Assembly (NCBI RefSeq): GCF_032823475.1 | Contig: NZ_CP127915.1 | Span: 1,860,001-1,924,000, forward strand | Direction of reading: 5' to 3' | Length of the DNA: 64,000 bases | DNA from: Acinetobacter sp. SAAs474 | GTDB taxonomy: Bacteria; Pseudomonadota; Gammaproteobacteria; Pseudomonadales; Moraxellaceae | Shown here: in pieces, positions 44,031-53,489 of the stretch | How the letters are laid out: each line of letters begins with the position of its first letter | Numbering within the stretch: position 1 is the stretch's first letter | The notes under the pieces: generated by a model | The model's database searches: none | Told to the model about the DNA's origin: nothing | What the model saw: only the letters and a program-made list of their open reading frames with translations | Position numbers and translations under genes: made by a program

Positions 44031-45089
44031 ATGCCTGCCTATATATTAAAAAGATTATTACTGATGATTCCCACCTTATTTTTAATTCTGGTGATTAACT
44101 TTATTGTGGTGCAAATTGCACCTGGCGGTCCTGTGGAGCAGGCAATTCAAAAAATTCAGCAAGCACAGGGAATGTTGCAAGATCAGGGACAGTCTTTAGT
44201 CAATCATCCACAATATTTAGCTGCACAAGGTTTAAGTCCTGAAATGGTCAAAAAAATTGAAGTTCAGTATGGTTTTGATCAGCCTTTATCAACGCGTTTT
44301 TGGAAAATGCTGGGTGATTATTTACGTCTAGATTTTGGCAGTAGTTTTTTTAAAGATAAGCCTGTGATTGAATTGATCTTGCAGCGATTACCAGTTTCAA
44401 TTTCACTGGGGTTATGGAGTACTTTGTTGATTTATTTGATTGCTATTCCACTTGGTATCAAAAAAGCACGTACACATGGCCTAATTTTTGATAAGGTAAC
44501 ATCACTCTTTTTGGCGATTGGTTATGCGATACCAGCGTTTGCATTTGCCATCGTATTGGTGGTGTTTTTTGCAGGGGGATCGTATTGGCAATGGTTTCCA
44601 TTACAGGGTTTAGTTTCAGAAAATTTTAATCAACTTTCTGTGTTGGGTAAAATAGCAGACTATTTTTGGCATATGGCTTTACCATTGTTGGCTATGGTTG
44701 TGGGTGGTTTTGCCAGTTTAACCTATTTGACCAAATATTCATTTATGGAAGAATTAAACAAGCAGTATGTCGTGACTGCAAGAGCCAAAGGATTAACATC
44801 CAGACGGGTACTTTATGGACATGTTTTTCGTAATGCGATGCTGGTGGTGATTGCTGGATTGCCAGAAGCCTTATTGGGTGTTTTTTTTGTTGGTAATTTA
44901 TTTATTGAAATTATTTTTAATTTAGATGGATTAGGTTTACTTGGTTTTGAGGCGATTACACAGCGTGATTATCCTGTTATTTTTGGTACATTGTTTATTT
45001 TTACCTTATTTGGGCTAGTACTTAGGCTCATCAGTGATGTGTTATACCAAGTCATTGATCCTCGAATTAACTTTGACTCGCGAGCTTAA
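44031..45089 (+). CDS. yejB: ABC transporter permease YejB
   Basis: A 352-aa inner-membrane permease with six predicted segments. The first segment (YILKRLLLMIPTLFLILVIN) leads to QIAPGGPVEQ, the mark of DppB/YejB-type permeases. The EAA loop is in VVTARAKGLTSRRVLYGHVF. The ATG at 44031 has AGGA upstream; the earlier ATG at 43986 adds 15 unlikely residues. Only 3 bp separate it from yejE. Confidence 0.94.
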   Translation: MPAYILKRLLLMIPTLFLILVINFIVVQIAPGGPVEQAIQKIQQAQGMLQDQGQSLVNHPQYLAAQGLSPEMVKKIEVQYGFDQPLSTRFWKMLGDYLRLDFGSSFFKDKPVIELILQRLPVSISLGLWSTLLIYLIAIPLGIKKARTHGLIFDKVTSLFLAIGYAIPAFAFAIVLVVFFAGGSYWQWFPLQGLVSENFNQLSVLGKIADYFWHMALPLLAMVVGGFASLTYLTKYSFMEELNKQYVVTARAKGLTSRRVLYGHVFRNAMLVVIAGLPEALLGVFFVGNLFIEIIFNLDGLGLLGFEAITQRDYPVIFGTLFIFTLFGLVLRLISDVLYQVIDPRINFDSRA

Positions 45090-45092
45090 ATC

Positions 45093-46106
45093 ATGTCACC
45101 CATAATGAAAGCTCGTCTTCATCGTTTTCAGCACAATAAATTAGGGTTTATCAGTTTTATTATTTTTTGTGTAATTTTTATTCTATCATTAAGTGCAACG
45201 TTTATCGCCAATGATAAACCTTTGATCGTTAAATATAATCAGTCTTATTATTTTCCTGTATTCAAGGCATACCCTGAAACAACATTTGGCGGTGTATTTG
45301 AAACCGAAACAGATTATCGTGATCCTGCTGTTCGACGCATGATTGCTGAAAAAGGCTGGGAAATCTGGCCGATCATTCCATTTTCATATCAAACTCCCAA
45401 TTTAGACTTAGCCGTTCCGGTACCTTCACCGCCATCGACCACCAACTGGTTGGGTACAGATGATCAAGGGCGAGATGTGGTTGCTCGTATTTTGTATGGC
45501 CTTAGAATTTCCTTATTATTTGGCTTAAGTTTAACTTTGGCCTCGAGTATTGTGGGGATTATTGTGGGTGCAATACAAGGCTATTATGGTGGATGGATTG
45601 ATCTTATTGGGCAGCGTATTCTGGAGGTGTGGGGTGGACTACCGATGCTGTTCATGGTCATGATTATCGTCAGTATGCTCAGTCCCAGTGTATATTGGTT
45701 ATTGTTGATTATGTTGTTATTTGGTTGGCCCAGTTTGGTGGGACTGGTTCGTGCAGAATTTTTAAAAGCACGTCACTTGGATTATGTCCGTGCAGCACAA
45801 GGTTTAGGTGTAAAAAATAGCACGATTATTTTGCGTCATATTTTACCTCATGCCATGAGTTCCAGTCTGTCACAGTTACCATTTATATTAACGGCAAATA
45901 TTATCGCATTAACTGCACTGGATTTTTTAGGTTATGGTTTGTCGCCAGATAGCGCATCTTTAGGAGAATTATTAGCACAAGGCAAGGAGAATATTACAGC
46001 ACCTTGGCTGGCACTGTCTGGATTTTTAACTTTAGCCATTGTTTTATCGCTATTGATTTATATTGGGGAGGCAACACGAGATGCATTCGATCCAAGACGT
46101 CAATAA
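45093..46106 (+). CDS. yejE: ABC transporter permease YejE
   Basis: A 337-aa permease, the partner of YejB. An N-terminal segment is followed by a periplasmic region with NWLGTDDQGRDVVARILYGL, the DppC/YejE hallmark, and the EAA loop DYVRAAQGLGVKNSTIILRH. It overlaps the yejF start by 26 bp. Confidence 0.94.
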   Translation: MSPIMKARLHRFQHNKLGFISFIIFCVIFILSLSATFIANDKPLIVKYNQSYYFPVFKAYPETTFGGVFETETDYRDPAVRRMIAEKGWEIWPIIPFSYQTPNLDLAVPVPSPPSTTNWLGTDDQGRDVVARILYGLRISLLFGLSLTLASSIVGIIVGAIQGYYGGWIDLIGQRILEVWGGLPMLFMVMIIVSMLSPSVYWLLLIMLLFGWPSLVGLVRAEFLKARHLDYVRAAQGLGVKNSTIILRHILPHAMSSSLSQLPFILTANIIALTALDFLGYGLSPDSASLGELLAQGKENITAPWLALSGFLTLAIVLSLLIYIGEATRDAFDPRRQ

Positions 46107-47664
46107 TACTCCCATACTGTCTGTACAGCATTTACAGATTTGCCATCAACAGCAAACTTTAGTTAAGGATATCAGTTTTAATCTCTATCCTGCGCATACT
46201 GTAGCCATAATTGGTGCCAGTGGTTCTGGAAAATCGCTAACGAGTTTGGCATTATTGGGTTTACTGCCCAGTACATTAGCTGTGACTGGTACGGTACAAT
46301 TTGAGAAGCGTAATCTGTTGGATTTGACTGAAGTGCAACTGCAACAGATTCGTGGCCGTAAAATTGCCATGATCTTTCAAGAACCTATGACTGCACTTAA
46401 TCCTTTACATCGTGTTGAAACACTGATTGGTGAGATGCTGTTGCTGCAAGGATGGTCTAAAACCGAAGTGCGACAACGCATTATACAGTTATTAATTGAA
46501 GTTGGGATTGATCAGCCTGAACATAAGTTAAAATGCTATCCACATCAACTGTCAGGTGGACAACGACAACGTATCATGATTGCAATGGCGTTGGTTTTAG
46601 AACCAGAGATTTTAATTGCAGATGAACCGACCACAGCCTTAGATCTTCACTTACAAAAACATATTCTTGATTTGCTGAAATCTTTGCAACAGCGTAGAAA
46701 AATGGCATTACTTTTGATTAGTCATGATTTAAAGATGGTAAAGCATTATGCTGATCATGTGATCGTAATGGACCAAGGTCATGTAAAAGAGCAGGGTAAT
46801 GTGCAGAAAATATTCAATGATCCACAGCAAATATATACCCAGCATTTGTTAGATCAACCCATGATCCGGCCACAACCCTATCACCATCAAACGACTTTAT
46901 TGCAGCTCAAGCAATGCATGGTAAAATTTCCTTATTCGTCAGGTATATTGGGCTGGCATAAACGTTATTTTACTGCTATCGAACCTTTAGCATTGTCATT
47001 GGGGCAAGGTGAATCGATCGGTATTGTTGGCGAAAGTGGTTCTGGAAAAACCTCTTTGGCATTGGCTATTGCCAGACTGATTGTCAGTGAAGGAGAAATT
47101 TACTTTCAAGGTACTGACTTAAATCAACTGACGGAGAAATATTTACGACCTTTACGAATCAATTTTCAAATGGTATTTCAAGATCCATTGAATAGCTTAA
47201 ATTCACGCTTAAATATCGAACAGATTGTCGGTGAGGGTTTAACTTTACACACAAACACTAAAACAGAAATAAGCCAGAAAATTGATCGCATTCTTGAAAA
47301 AGTTGAACTACCTGTCACGATTAAGTCACGTTATCCTCATGAGTTATCTGGTGGACAACGACAACGCGTGGTCTTGGCTCGTGCTTTAATTTTACAGCCC
47401 AAGTTACTTATTTTAGATGAACCAACATCAGCACTTGATCGCAATACACAAAATGCAATTTTAGCATTATTAAGTCAATTACAAGCTGAATTGCAGTTAA
47501 GTTATGTTTGTATTAGTCATGATTTAAATGTGATTAAAGCATTGTGTCATAAAGTGATAGTGCTTAAGCAAGCCAAAGTCGTCGAATTTCAAACAACCGA
47601 ATTATTATTTTCCCAGCCACAACACCATTATACGCGCCAATTAATTCAAGCCAGTGAGTATTGA
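46081..47664 (+). CDS. yejF: Duplicated ABC transporter ATPase YejF
   Basis: A 527-aa protein with two nucleotide-binding domains: Walker A GASGSGKS near residue 46 and GESGSGKT near 320, each followed by LSGGQRQR and Walker B (LIADEPTTALD, LILDEPTSALD). It powers YejABE import. The ATG at 46081 is preceded by GGGAGG; the TTG at 46063 is rejected. It ends the operon, with no sharp terminator seen after it. Confidence 0.95.
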   Translation: MHSIQDVNNTPILSVQHLQICHQQQTLVKDISFNLYPAHTVAIIGASGSGKSLTSLALLGLLPSTLAVTGTVQFEKRNLLDLTEVQLQQIRGRKIAMIFQEPMTALNPLHRVETLIGEMLLLQGWSKTEVRQRIIQLLIEVGIDQPEHKLKCYPHQLSGGQRQRIMIAMALVLEPEILIADEPTTALDLHLQKHILDLLKSLQQRRKMALLLISHDLKMVKHYADHVIVMDQGHVKEQGNVQKIFNDPQQIYTQHLLDQPMIRPQPYHHQTTLLQLKQCMVKFPYSSGILGWHKRYFTAIEPLALSLGQGESIGIVGESGSGKTSLALAIARLIVSEGEIYFQGTDLNQLTEKYLRPLRINFQMVFQDPLNSLNSRLNIEQIVGEGLTLHTNTKTEISQKIDRILEKVELPVTIKSRYPHELSGGQRQRVVLARALILQPKLLILDEPTSALDRNTQNAILALLSQLQAELQLSYVCISHDLNVIKALCHKVIVLKQAKVVEFQTTELLFSQPQHHYTRQLIQASEY

Positions 47665-47871
47665 TTGGTTAATTTAGTATAATTGAGTGATATTTTATCG
47701 TATTTTTACGTTAACAATATAACAAGTTATCACGATAGTGGCATGGTTAATCCCTATCACTTGTAGAGTGATCGATTATTTTTTTGATCGCATCAGATGT
47801 GTTGTATTTTGAATAATCTTGTTGATTGATATACATAAAATAAATAATTTAAATCTTGTATTTTTTGCTTA

Positions 47872-47888
47872 TTGAGAGATACTCTCAA
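47872..47888. promoter_or_regulatory. Inverted repeat upstream of lipoprotein gene
   Basis: TTGAGAG-ATA-CTCTCAA is a perfect 7-bp inverted repeat with a 3-nt loop, 50 bp before the GTG start. It could be an operator or a leader hairpin. Confidence 0.3.
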
Positions 47889-47938
47889 TTGAATTAAAAA
47901 TTTAATTAACTTTATTATTAGAAACGAGGAGAATAAAT

Positions 47939-48490
47939 GTGAAAAAATTGATCCCGGCATCAATGGCATTGGCGTTAATGGTTACAATGAGTGGTTGTGC
48001 ATTATCTCCAAGTAAGCCATTATCTTTTAATCAATTGGGCGAATTTTCAGCATATCCATTAAGTACACAATCTTTTAGAATCGCTTACAAGGCAAGAGAT
48101 AGTATTAGTTATTCACAGGCACAAAATATTACACTGGTTAAAGCTGCACAAACAGCAATTCTAAATGGTTATCAATATTTTGTGATCTTAAATGGTCCAA
48201 CTACAGTCAACAGACGTCCACAAACTGAGGTGGTATATCCAAATACAGGTTGGGCACCAGGTCCATGGGGATGGGGTCCGGGATGGAGTGATCCGTTTTA
48301 TGGTATGCCACAAACCATCACCACGGGTCCTGCAGAAATTGCCTATAATATTGAGTGTTATAAAAATGAAAGTGACGCACCAGCAAAAGCCTATAATGCT
48401 CGTTTAATCTTACAATCGATTGGTGCTCAATATGGTGTAACACCAACAGGGCAAATTTTGATGCCGCAAGCTGCAAGTCCGACATCATAA
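47939..48490 (+). CDS. Hypothetical lipoprotein, CC0125/CC1285-like
   Basis: A 183-aa lipoprotein with a signal peptide ending in lipobox MSGC (Cys20). The middle has a strand-helix element (SYSQAQNITLVKAAQTAILN, then YFVILNG) and a Trp/Gly/Pro-rich segment (GWAPGPWGWGPGW). These features recall the CC0125/CC1285 lipoprotein family of unknown function. GTG start with GAGGAG upstream. Long AT-rich upstream region of 270 bp. Confidence 0.75.
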   Translation: MKKLIPASMALALMVTMSGCALSPSKPLSFNQLGEFSAYPLSTQSFRIAYKARDSISYSQAQNITLVKAAQTAILNGYQYFVILNGPTTVNRRPQTEVVYPNTGWAPGPWGWGPGWSDPFYGMPQTITTGPAEIAYNIECYKNESDAPAKAYNARLILQSIGAQYGVTPTGQILMPQAASPTS

Positions 48491-48504
48491 ATAGATCCTT
48501 GCAT

Positions 48505-48540
48505 GCCTAAAACCTGCGAGTTGATCGTTAGGTTTTAGGC
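48505..48540. other. Stem-loop after the lipoprotein gene
   Basis: GCCTAAAACCT (48505-48515) and AGGTTTTAGGC (48530-48540) form an 11-bp stem with a 14-nt loop, without a T run. It lies 15 bp past the stop codon, probably stabilising the transcript end or acting as a weak terminator. Confidence 0.5.
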
Positions 48541-48639
48541 GAAGAATGGATATTGATAGTGAATTAAATCCGTTATTTTCGATCTGATTTCATGTCACTC
48601 TTGTTCGGGTTAGATCGACTATATTTTAGCTTAAACCAA

Positions 48640-49983
48640 TTATCCGTCTTTCAGCGAGGACTGTGGTGTAATTTTATCCCAATTAATTGAATTCTCTAGA
48701 ATCAAAGCCAATAGAATACCCATTAATAATCCATTTCCAAATAAAGAGCTAAACATTGGTGGTAAGGACTCTATGACCACTTTCGGTGCTGCCATTAAAA
48801 ATATGCCGATAAATAAAGGCAAGGCAAGTCTATAAATATTACGTGGATTTAATTCAATTTCTTTAACGAATGATAGTGATGAAAAGAGTAAAGGAAGATA
48901 GGTGACTAGCATCACCGCACTACCAATAGCCAATGGGAGTGCGCGGAAAAAATCGGTGAGGAAGGCGATACTGCCAATCAACAAGAAGATCAGACTACCA
49001 ATGCTAAATGAAATACGAGAACTGTCTTTGGTTTGTGTAATTAAACCAATTGACGATACAAAGGGTGAAAATGGTACGATTCCTAATGGTGCTGCACATA
49101 TGGTCATAAAGCCAGAGGTCATAAAACTACGTCTATAGCGTGATTTTACATTTAATTTATCCGTGTAGAATATATCGGTTCCACGCATGGCACCAAAGGT
49201 ATTAGAGGTATTTAAAATACCCACCAAGATTGCGGTAATCACAATACTTAGATTAATTTCTTCTGATTGACCGAGAGGAAATAACATCCATGTGATGGAT
49301 GAGCTGTCATTGAGTACTGTGCTCTGTGGTGGTGTAAATAAAATACTGTAAATGATCCAGCCCAAAATGGTGGCGAACAATAATGAATATTGGCTAATAC
49401 GTGCAGGGAGATACAAGATTGCAGCAATCATAGCAATCATAATTGCACAGGCAAGAAAGAATACAGGATAATTGACACTGGTGGCGATAGTGCTAATACC
49501 AAAAGGAAGTCCGAGCATGCCTTTTAAAAAAATACTGACTAATTGTGCGCCCAGTAAAAACATAAAAACAACCAGTACACCTGGTTTAAATAAACGAGCG
49601 AGCCAGCTTCCTATACCACTTAAGCCAATTAAAATAGTGATGATTCCTGAGAGAAAGATTCCGACAGTCAAGCTCCAGCCAATGGTTGCAAGTGCGGTGC
49701 CTTGCATTGATTCTGAAAGTGTTACGGTTAAAATAGTGGCCCACCAAAGTCCTGTAGGACCTTCCATAATTGAGCGTTGATGACCTAGAAAGGCTTGTAA
49801 TAAACAGGCAACAGCAGTAAGCAAAAAAGAATATTGTGTAATAACAAATGTGGTTGCATCAGAGAGATGAAATGCTGACTGTAGCGTTGGCGGAATCACG
49901 ACAGTATTGCAGAAAATAAAGAAGAACCATTGAAAGCCTGAAATCATATGGGTTTTATGAATCATTATTTTTTGCATATTCAT
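48640..49983 (-). CDS. NCS2-type nucleobase (xanthine/uracil) permease
   Basis: A 447-aa integral membrane protein with about 12-14 segments. The N-terminal part (FIFCNTVVIPPTLQSAFHLS), GPTGLWWATILT, the NTSNTFGAMRGTD loop and FMTICAAPLGIVPFSPFVSS are typical of the xanthine/uracil permease (NCS2) superfamily. It imports a purine or pyrimidine with protons; which one is not clear. It stands alone, with the tRNA-Glu terminator 250 bp upstream of its start on the same strand. Confidence 0.85.
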   Translation of the reverse strand: MNMQKIMIHKTHMISGFQWFFFIFCNTVVIPPTLQSAFHLSDATTFVITQYSFLLTAVACLLQAFLGHQRSIMEGPTGLWWATILTVTLSESMQGTALATIGWSLTVGIFLSGIITILIGLSGIGSWLARLFKPGVLVVFMFLLGAQLVSIFLKGMLGLPFGISTIATSVNYPVFFLACAIMIAMIAAILYLPARISQYSLLFATILGWIIYSILFTPPQSTVLNDSSSITWMLFPLGQSEEINLSIVITAILVGILNTSNTFGAMRGTDIFYTDKLNVKSRYRRSFMTSGFMTICAAPLGIVPFSPFVSSIGLITQTKDSSRISFSIGSLIFLLIGSIAFLTDFFRALPLAIGSAVMLVTYLPLLFSSLSFVKEIELNPRNIYRLALPLFIGIFLMAAPKVVIESLPPMFSSLFGNGLLMGILLALILENSINWDKITPQSSLKDG

Positions 49984-50233
49984 CCTTTAAATATGTGTGA
50001 AACAATCTAGTCAAAGATAAGATAACATTGAATGTGATCATCAGCCTATGTGTATGACAAAGGTCTATGGTGTTTTTTGACGGTGAGAGATCTAGATATA
50101 GTAAAGAAAGAGATAATCAATATTTTCTTTACAGTGTAAAATTGACTGACCAATGTCATTGTTGCTGTTTATTTTTGAATAGGCTCAGTAGTATTGATGA
50201 ATTGCGTAATAGCTCAATCAGTTGCCAGATAAT

Positions 50234-50265
50234 AAAAAACCCAAGTCATTTTGCTTGGGTTTTTT
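50234..50265 (-). terminator. Terminator of the tRNA-Glu cluster
   Basis: AAAAAACCCAAG (50234-50245) and CTTGGGTTTTTT (50254-50265) form a 12-bp stem with an 8-nt loop ending in T on either strand. It lies 23 bp past the last minus-strand tRNA. The stretch 49984-50233 between it and the permease gene shows nothing recognisable. Confidence 0.9.
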
Positions 50266-50288
50266 GTTGACCATATTGGTCTTGAATT

Positions 50289-50364
50289 TGGCGTCCCTAC
50301 GGGGATTCGAACCCCGGTTACCGCCGTGAAAGGGCGATGTCCTAGGCCTCTAGACGATAGGGAC
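50289..50364 (-). tRNA. tRNA-Glu (TTC), copy 3 of the transcript
   Basis: 76 nt with encoded CCA. Minus strand begins GTCCCTATCGTCTAGAGGCC, has anticodon TTC in CCCTTTCACGG, T-loop GGTTCGAATCC and a 7-bp acceptor stem GTCCCTA/TAGGGAC. Identical in sequence to the next two copies. Confidence 0.98.
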
Positions 50365-50414
50365 TATAAGAAGAAATTTTTAACCGATATGGTGTTTTTC
50401 TACAACACTAATAT

Positions 50415-50490
50415 TGGCGTCCCTACGGGGATTCGAACCCCGGTTACCGCCGTGAAAGGGCGATGTCCTAGGCCTCTAGACGATAGGGAC
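50415..50490 (-). tRNA. tRNA-Glu (TTC), copy 2 of the transcript
   Basis: 76 nt, identical to the copies at 50289 and 50515. The spacer to the left copy is 50 nt and to the right copy 24 nt. Confidence 0.98.
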
Positions 50491-50514
50491 TTTATAAAAA
50501 TTTACTTCTGATAT

Positions 50515-50590
50515 TGGCGTCCCTACGGGGATTCGAACCCCGGTTACCGCCGTGAAAGGGCGATGTCCTAGGCCTCTAGACGATAGGGAC
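50515..50590 (-). tRNA. tRNA-Glu (TTC), copy 1 of the transcript
   Basis: 76 nt, identical to the other two. It is closest to the promoter at 50608-50636, so it is transcribed first. Confidence 0.98.
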
Positions 50591-50607
50591 GTTTCAGAGG
50601 TGGGCGT

Positions 50608-50636
50608 ATATTAGGTTGAAAAGCACAGGGTGTCAA
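50608..50636 (-). promoter_or_regulatory. Sigma70 promoter of the tRNA-Glu cluster
   Basis: On the minus strand TTGACA (50636-50631) and TAATAT (50613-50608) are separated by exactly 17 bp, a near-consensus promoter just upstream of the first tRNA-Glu. Confidence 0.85.
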
Positions 50637-51052
50637 ACACTTTTATGGCAAAAATGATCTAAAATGAGATTAACTGAATAAATTTAAAACAAAACTGAAA
50701 AATATGTTTAAAAATAACGCAAAATCACCAATATTTTTGATTGAAATGAATAAATTAAATATAAAGCCAAACGTATAGAACAGTTTAAGATGAGTTGATG
50801 AAATAAAGTAAAATTCTTTGATATCTAGCTTGGGCGGCCGAAATGCTGAGTTTTAATTGATCATGTCATGTAGCGATGTAATTAATGTTGAATAATGCTA
50901 GATTTGCTATGAAATTGTTTAAGTAATATCGACACTTATCTTTGCGATAAAGTGGTTCATTTAGTAAAAAATCATAACACTTTCTTGCATTTTTCGATCT
51001 TAGACAATGTTATATTGTTGGGCTGAGATCGGAAAATGATAGAGTAAAAATA
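50637..51052. other. Intergenic region between tRNA-Glu promoter and bepA
   Basis: 416 bp, AT-rich, no gene. The promoter of bepA should lie in its right part (TTGGGCTGAGATCGG near 51017-51033 just precedes the gene), but no strong box is visible. Confidence 0.4.
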
Positions 51053-52498
51053 TTGAAAGGTTGGTTACTTGCTTATACTTTAAGTGTAATGACATCATAT
51101 GTATCTGCACATTCAGGTTTTCAAGACCAGTATGTTCCGACTTTTAGCGTTCCAGAGATTGGTAATGGTGTTGGTTTTTTAGATCAGCAACGTGAGAAAG
51201 CAATTGGTGGACAAGTCTTTAGACAAGTTCAGCAAAAAATGCCTGTACTGCAAAATCCATGGATTGAAGATCAGCTTTTTTCTGTTTTTAGTCAGATTTT
51301 GACTCAAACTCAATTGGGACAGCCTATTGGCTTGATTGTGATTGATGATCCACAAATTAATGCCTTTGCGGTACCTGGTGGTTTATTTGCCTTAAATACG
51401 GGCCTGATTACTCATGCACGAAATATGGATGAAGTTGTGGGCGTAATGGGGCATGAGATTGCCCATGTGACTCAGCGGCATTATAGTCGTTCTCAAGAAG
51501 CATTTAAGGGACAAGGTCTGTTAGCGCTTGCCGGTATTGTGGTTGGTGCATTGGTTGCTTCTCAGGGCGGTGGTGATGCGGGTACTGCTGTTATTTTAGG
51601 GTCTCAGGCAGCATTACTTGATAAGCAGTTGAGTTATAGTCGTAATCAGGAGCGTGAGGCTGACCGTATTGGGATGCAGTATATGTATGCATTAGGCTAT
51701 AATCCGCAAAGTATGGCCGATTTTTTTGAAGTAATGCATCGAGAAAGTTCTAATGTCGGATTTTTACCTGATTTTTGGCTGACGCATCCACTGACTTCTG
51801 AGCGTATGAGTGAAGCACGTTTGCGTGCAAACCAATTACCTAAAATTCATCAGTCCTCGAATCAACCGGAATTTGAGATATTAAAATTATATACAGCAGT
51901 GATTTCCAAACAGATTTCTGAACAACAGTTACTGCAGTTAACCAAACAAAATAATTTTGCAGCACAATTGGCATTATCGGCATTTTATCTCAATTTAGGC
52001 GATTATCAGAAAGCTCAGCAATTGCTCGCAGATGCGAAACAACACGGTCAAGCACATAATTTGATCCCATTAATTGAAACTGATATTTATTTAGGAAAAA
52101 ACCAACTGCAATCTGCATTAAATACGATTCAATCTCCCGCGAAAGTAATGCCAGAAAATCGGGCATTAAATTATAAATTGGCCGAAGTCTATATTCGTAT
52201 GCATCGTGCCGCTGATGCACAGCAGGTTGTACAAAGCTTTATTCAGCGTAACCCAAAAGATATTCAAGGATGGGATTTAATGCAACAAGCTGCCAACATA
52301 GATAAAGATAATCCAATGTATACGGTCAATGTATTAAGATATCGTGCAGAGAAGCAATTTTGGTCTGGGCAGGAACAAGAAGCAATTAAATCATTGCTAC
52401 ATGCACAACGTTTAAATCAAAAAAATAGTCAGGCGATGTCTATTACACTGAAAAAACGTCTAGAAGAAATGCAAAAGGAATTCACTACTAAAATTTAA
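51053..52498 (+). CDS. bepA: Periplasmic M48 metalloprotease BepA-like, with TPR domain
   Basis: A 481-aa protein with a signal peptide (MKGWLLAYTLSVMTSYVSA). The M48 zinc site is in GVMGHEIAHVTQRH (HExxH) with the third ligand Glu in NQEREADRIG. The C-terminal half (about 280-470) is built of TPR-like helices. BepA/YfgC helps assemble or degrade outer-membrane proteins such as LptD. A TTG at 51053 is taken as start because it gives the full signal peptide; the ribosome site is weak. Confidence 0.9.
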   Translation: MKGWLLAYTLSVMTSYVSAHSGFQDQYVPTFSVPEIGNGVGFLDQQREKAIGGQVFRQVQQKMPVLQNPWIEDQLFSVFSQILTQTQLGQPIGLIVIDDPQINAFAVPGGLFALNTGLITHARNMDEVVGVMGHEIAHVTQRHYSRSQEAFKGQGLLALAGIVVGALVASQGGGDAGTAVILGSQAALLDKQLSYSRNQEREADRIGMQYMYALGYNPQSMADFFEVMHRESSNVGFLPDFWLTHPLTSERMSEARLRANQLPKIHQSSNQPEFEILKLYTAVISKQISEQQLLQLTKQNNFAAQLALSAFYLNLGDYQKAQQLLADAKQHGQAHNLIPLIETDIYLGKNQLQSALNTIQSPAKVMPENRALNYKLAEVYIRMHRAADAQQVVQSFIQRNPKDIQGWDLMQQAANIDKDNPMYTVNVLRYRAEKQFWSGQEQEAIKSLLHAQRLNQKNSQAMSITLKKRLEEMQKEFTTKI

Positions 52499-52598
52499 AT
52501 TTATGCTGGAGATTTGACTAACGATATAGTCTAGCTAAGCAGCCGTAGGTTAAATATTTTATGATAATTTTTAAAATTGGCAGGTGGGTTAACTGCGT

Positions 52599-52624
52599 TT
52601 GAACTGCTTTTTTAAGCAGTTCAA
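52599..52624. terminator. Bidirectional terminator between bepA and yqeY
   Basis: TTGAACTGCTT (52599-52609) and AAGCAGTTCAA (52614-52624) make a perfect 11-bp stem with a TTTT loop, between convergent genes. Confidence 0.7.
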
Positions 52625-52644
52625 CGTAATTAATTTAGTCAGAT

Positions 52645-53091
52645 TTAGGCAAGTTTCGCTTTAATTTTTGCTGAAACTTGAGCAGGATCGGCGCGTCCGG
52701 CTATGAGCGGACGCAGAGAGTTCATCACCTTACCCATATCTTTCATGCTAGTAGCTTCTTGCGCAGTAATTGTCTGTGCAATGATGGAATCAAGCTCTTC
52801 CTCAGTCATAGCTTCTGGTAGAAATTGTGATAATACTTCAATTTCAGCTTGTTCCTTACTAGCTAAATCTTCTCGGCCAGCACCTTCAAAGGCTTTTACC
52901 GATTCTTTACGTTGTTTGATTTGCTTTTCAATGACCGCAAGAACTTGTTGATCGTTAAGCTCAATACGATCATCGACTTCAATTTGCTTAATTGCTGCCT
53001 GTAGACTACGTATAACCGTTAACTTATTCATTTCTTTAGCACGCATTGTTGCTTTCAAAACTTCAGTGATTTGGTTTTTTAAAGTAGTCAT
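52645..53091 (-). CDS. yqeY: GatB/YqeY domain protein
   Basis: A 148-aa protein of the YqeY family, related to the tail domain of GatB: LKNQITEVLKATMRAKEMNK, VIRSLQAAIKQIEVD, RKESVKAFEGAGR and PLIAGRADPAQVSAKIK. Function unproven; often encoded beside rpsU. The ATG at 53091 is chosen over the longer start at 53115, which adds non-family residues. Confidence 0.92.
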   Translation of the reverse strand: MTTLKNQITEVLKATMRAKEMNKLTVIRSLQAAIKQIEVDDRIELNDQQVLAVIEKQIKQRKESVKAFEGAGREDLASKEQAEIEVLSQFLPEAMTEEELDSIIAQTITAQEATSMKDMGKVMNSLRPLIAGRADPAQVSAKIKAKLA

Positions 53092-53128
53092 AATATATTC
53101 ATTCCAAGCAGTCAATCACAAATTAATT

Positions 53129-53344
53129 TTAGTAAAGGCGAGTAGTGCGAATAGATTCGCGAGCCAATTTCTTTTGGTAACGTTTAACAGCAGCAGCTTT
53201 TTTACGTTTACGCTCTTGAGTTGGTTTTTCGTAGAATTCACGTTTACGAACGTCAGCAAGAATACCTGCTTTTTCGCAAGAACGTTTAAAACGACGAATT
53301 GCTACGTCTACTGGTTCGCCTTCTTTCAATTTAACTTGTGGCAT
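53129..53344 (-). CDS. rpsU: 30S ribosomal protein bS21
   Basis: A 71-aa highly basic protein starting [20 protein letters not shown], with the [12 protein letters not shown] motif ([16 protein letters not shown]). It is full length. bS21 sits near the 16S 3' end and aids initiation. It is divergent from tsaD and followed by yqeY. Confidence 0.97.
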   Translation of the reverse strand: MPQVKLKEGEPVDVAIRRFKRSCEKAGILADVRKREFYEKPTQERKRKKAAAVKRYQKKLARESIRTTRLY

Positions 53345-53489
53345 GAAGAATCCTCATTAAGTTATGGATAAGATCTCGGCTGGATTGCCTAAGATCACAA
53401 GTGAAGGTCAGTATTTTACTCATTTACATCTCATATCACAAGTCTATAATAGTACGCGCATAAAATTGAGATAGGTTATAGGCAGTTTA

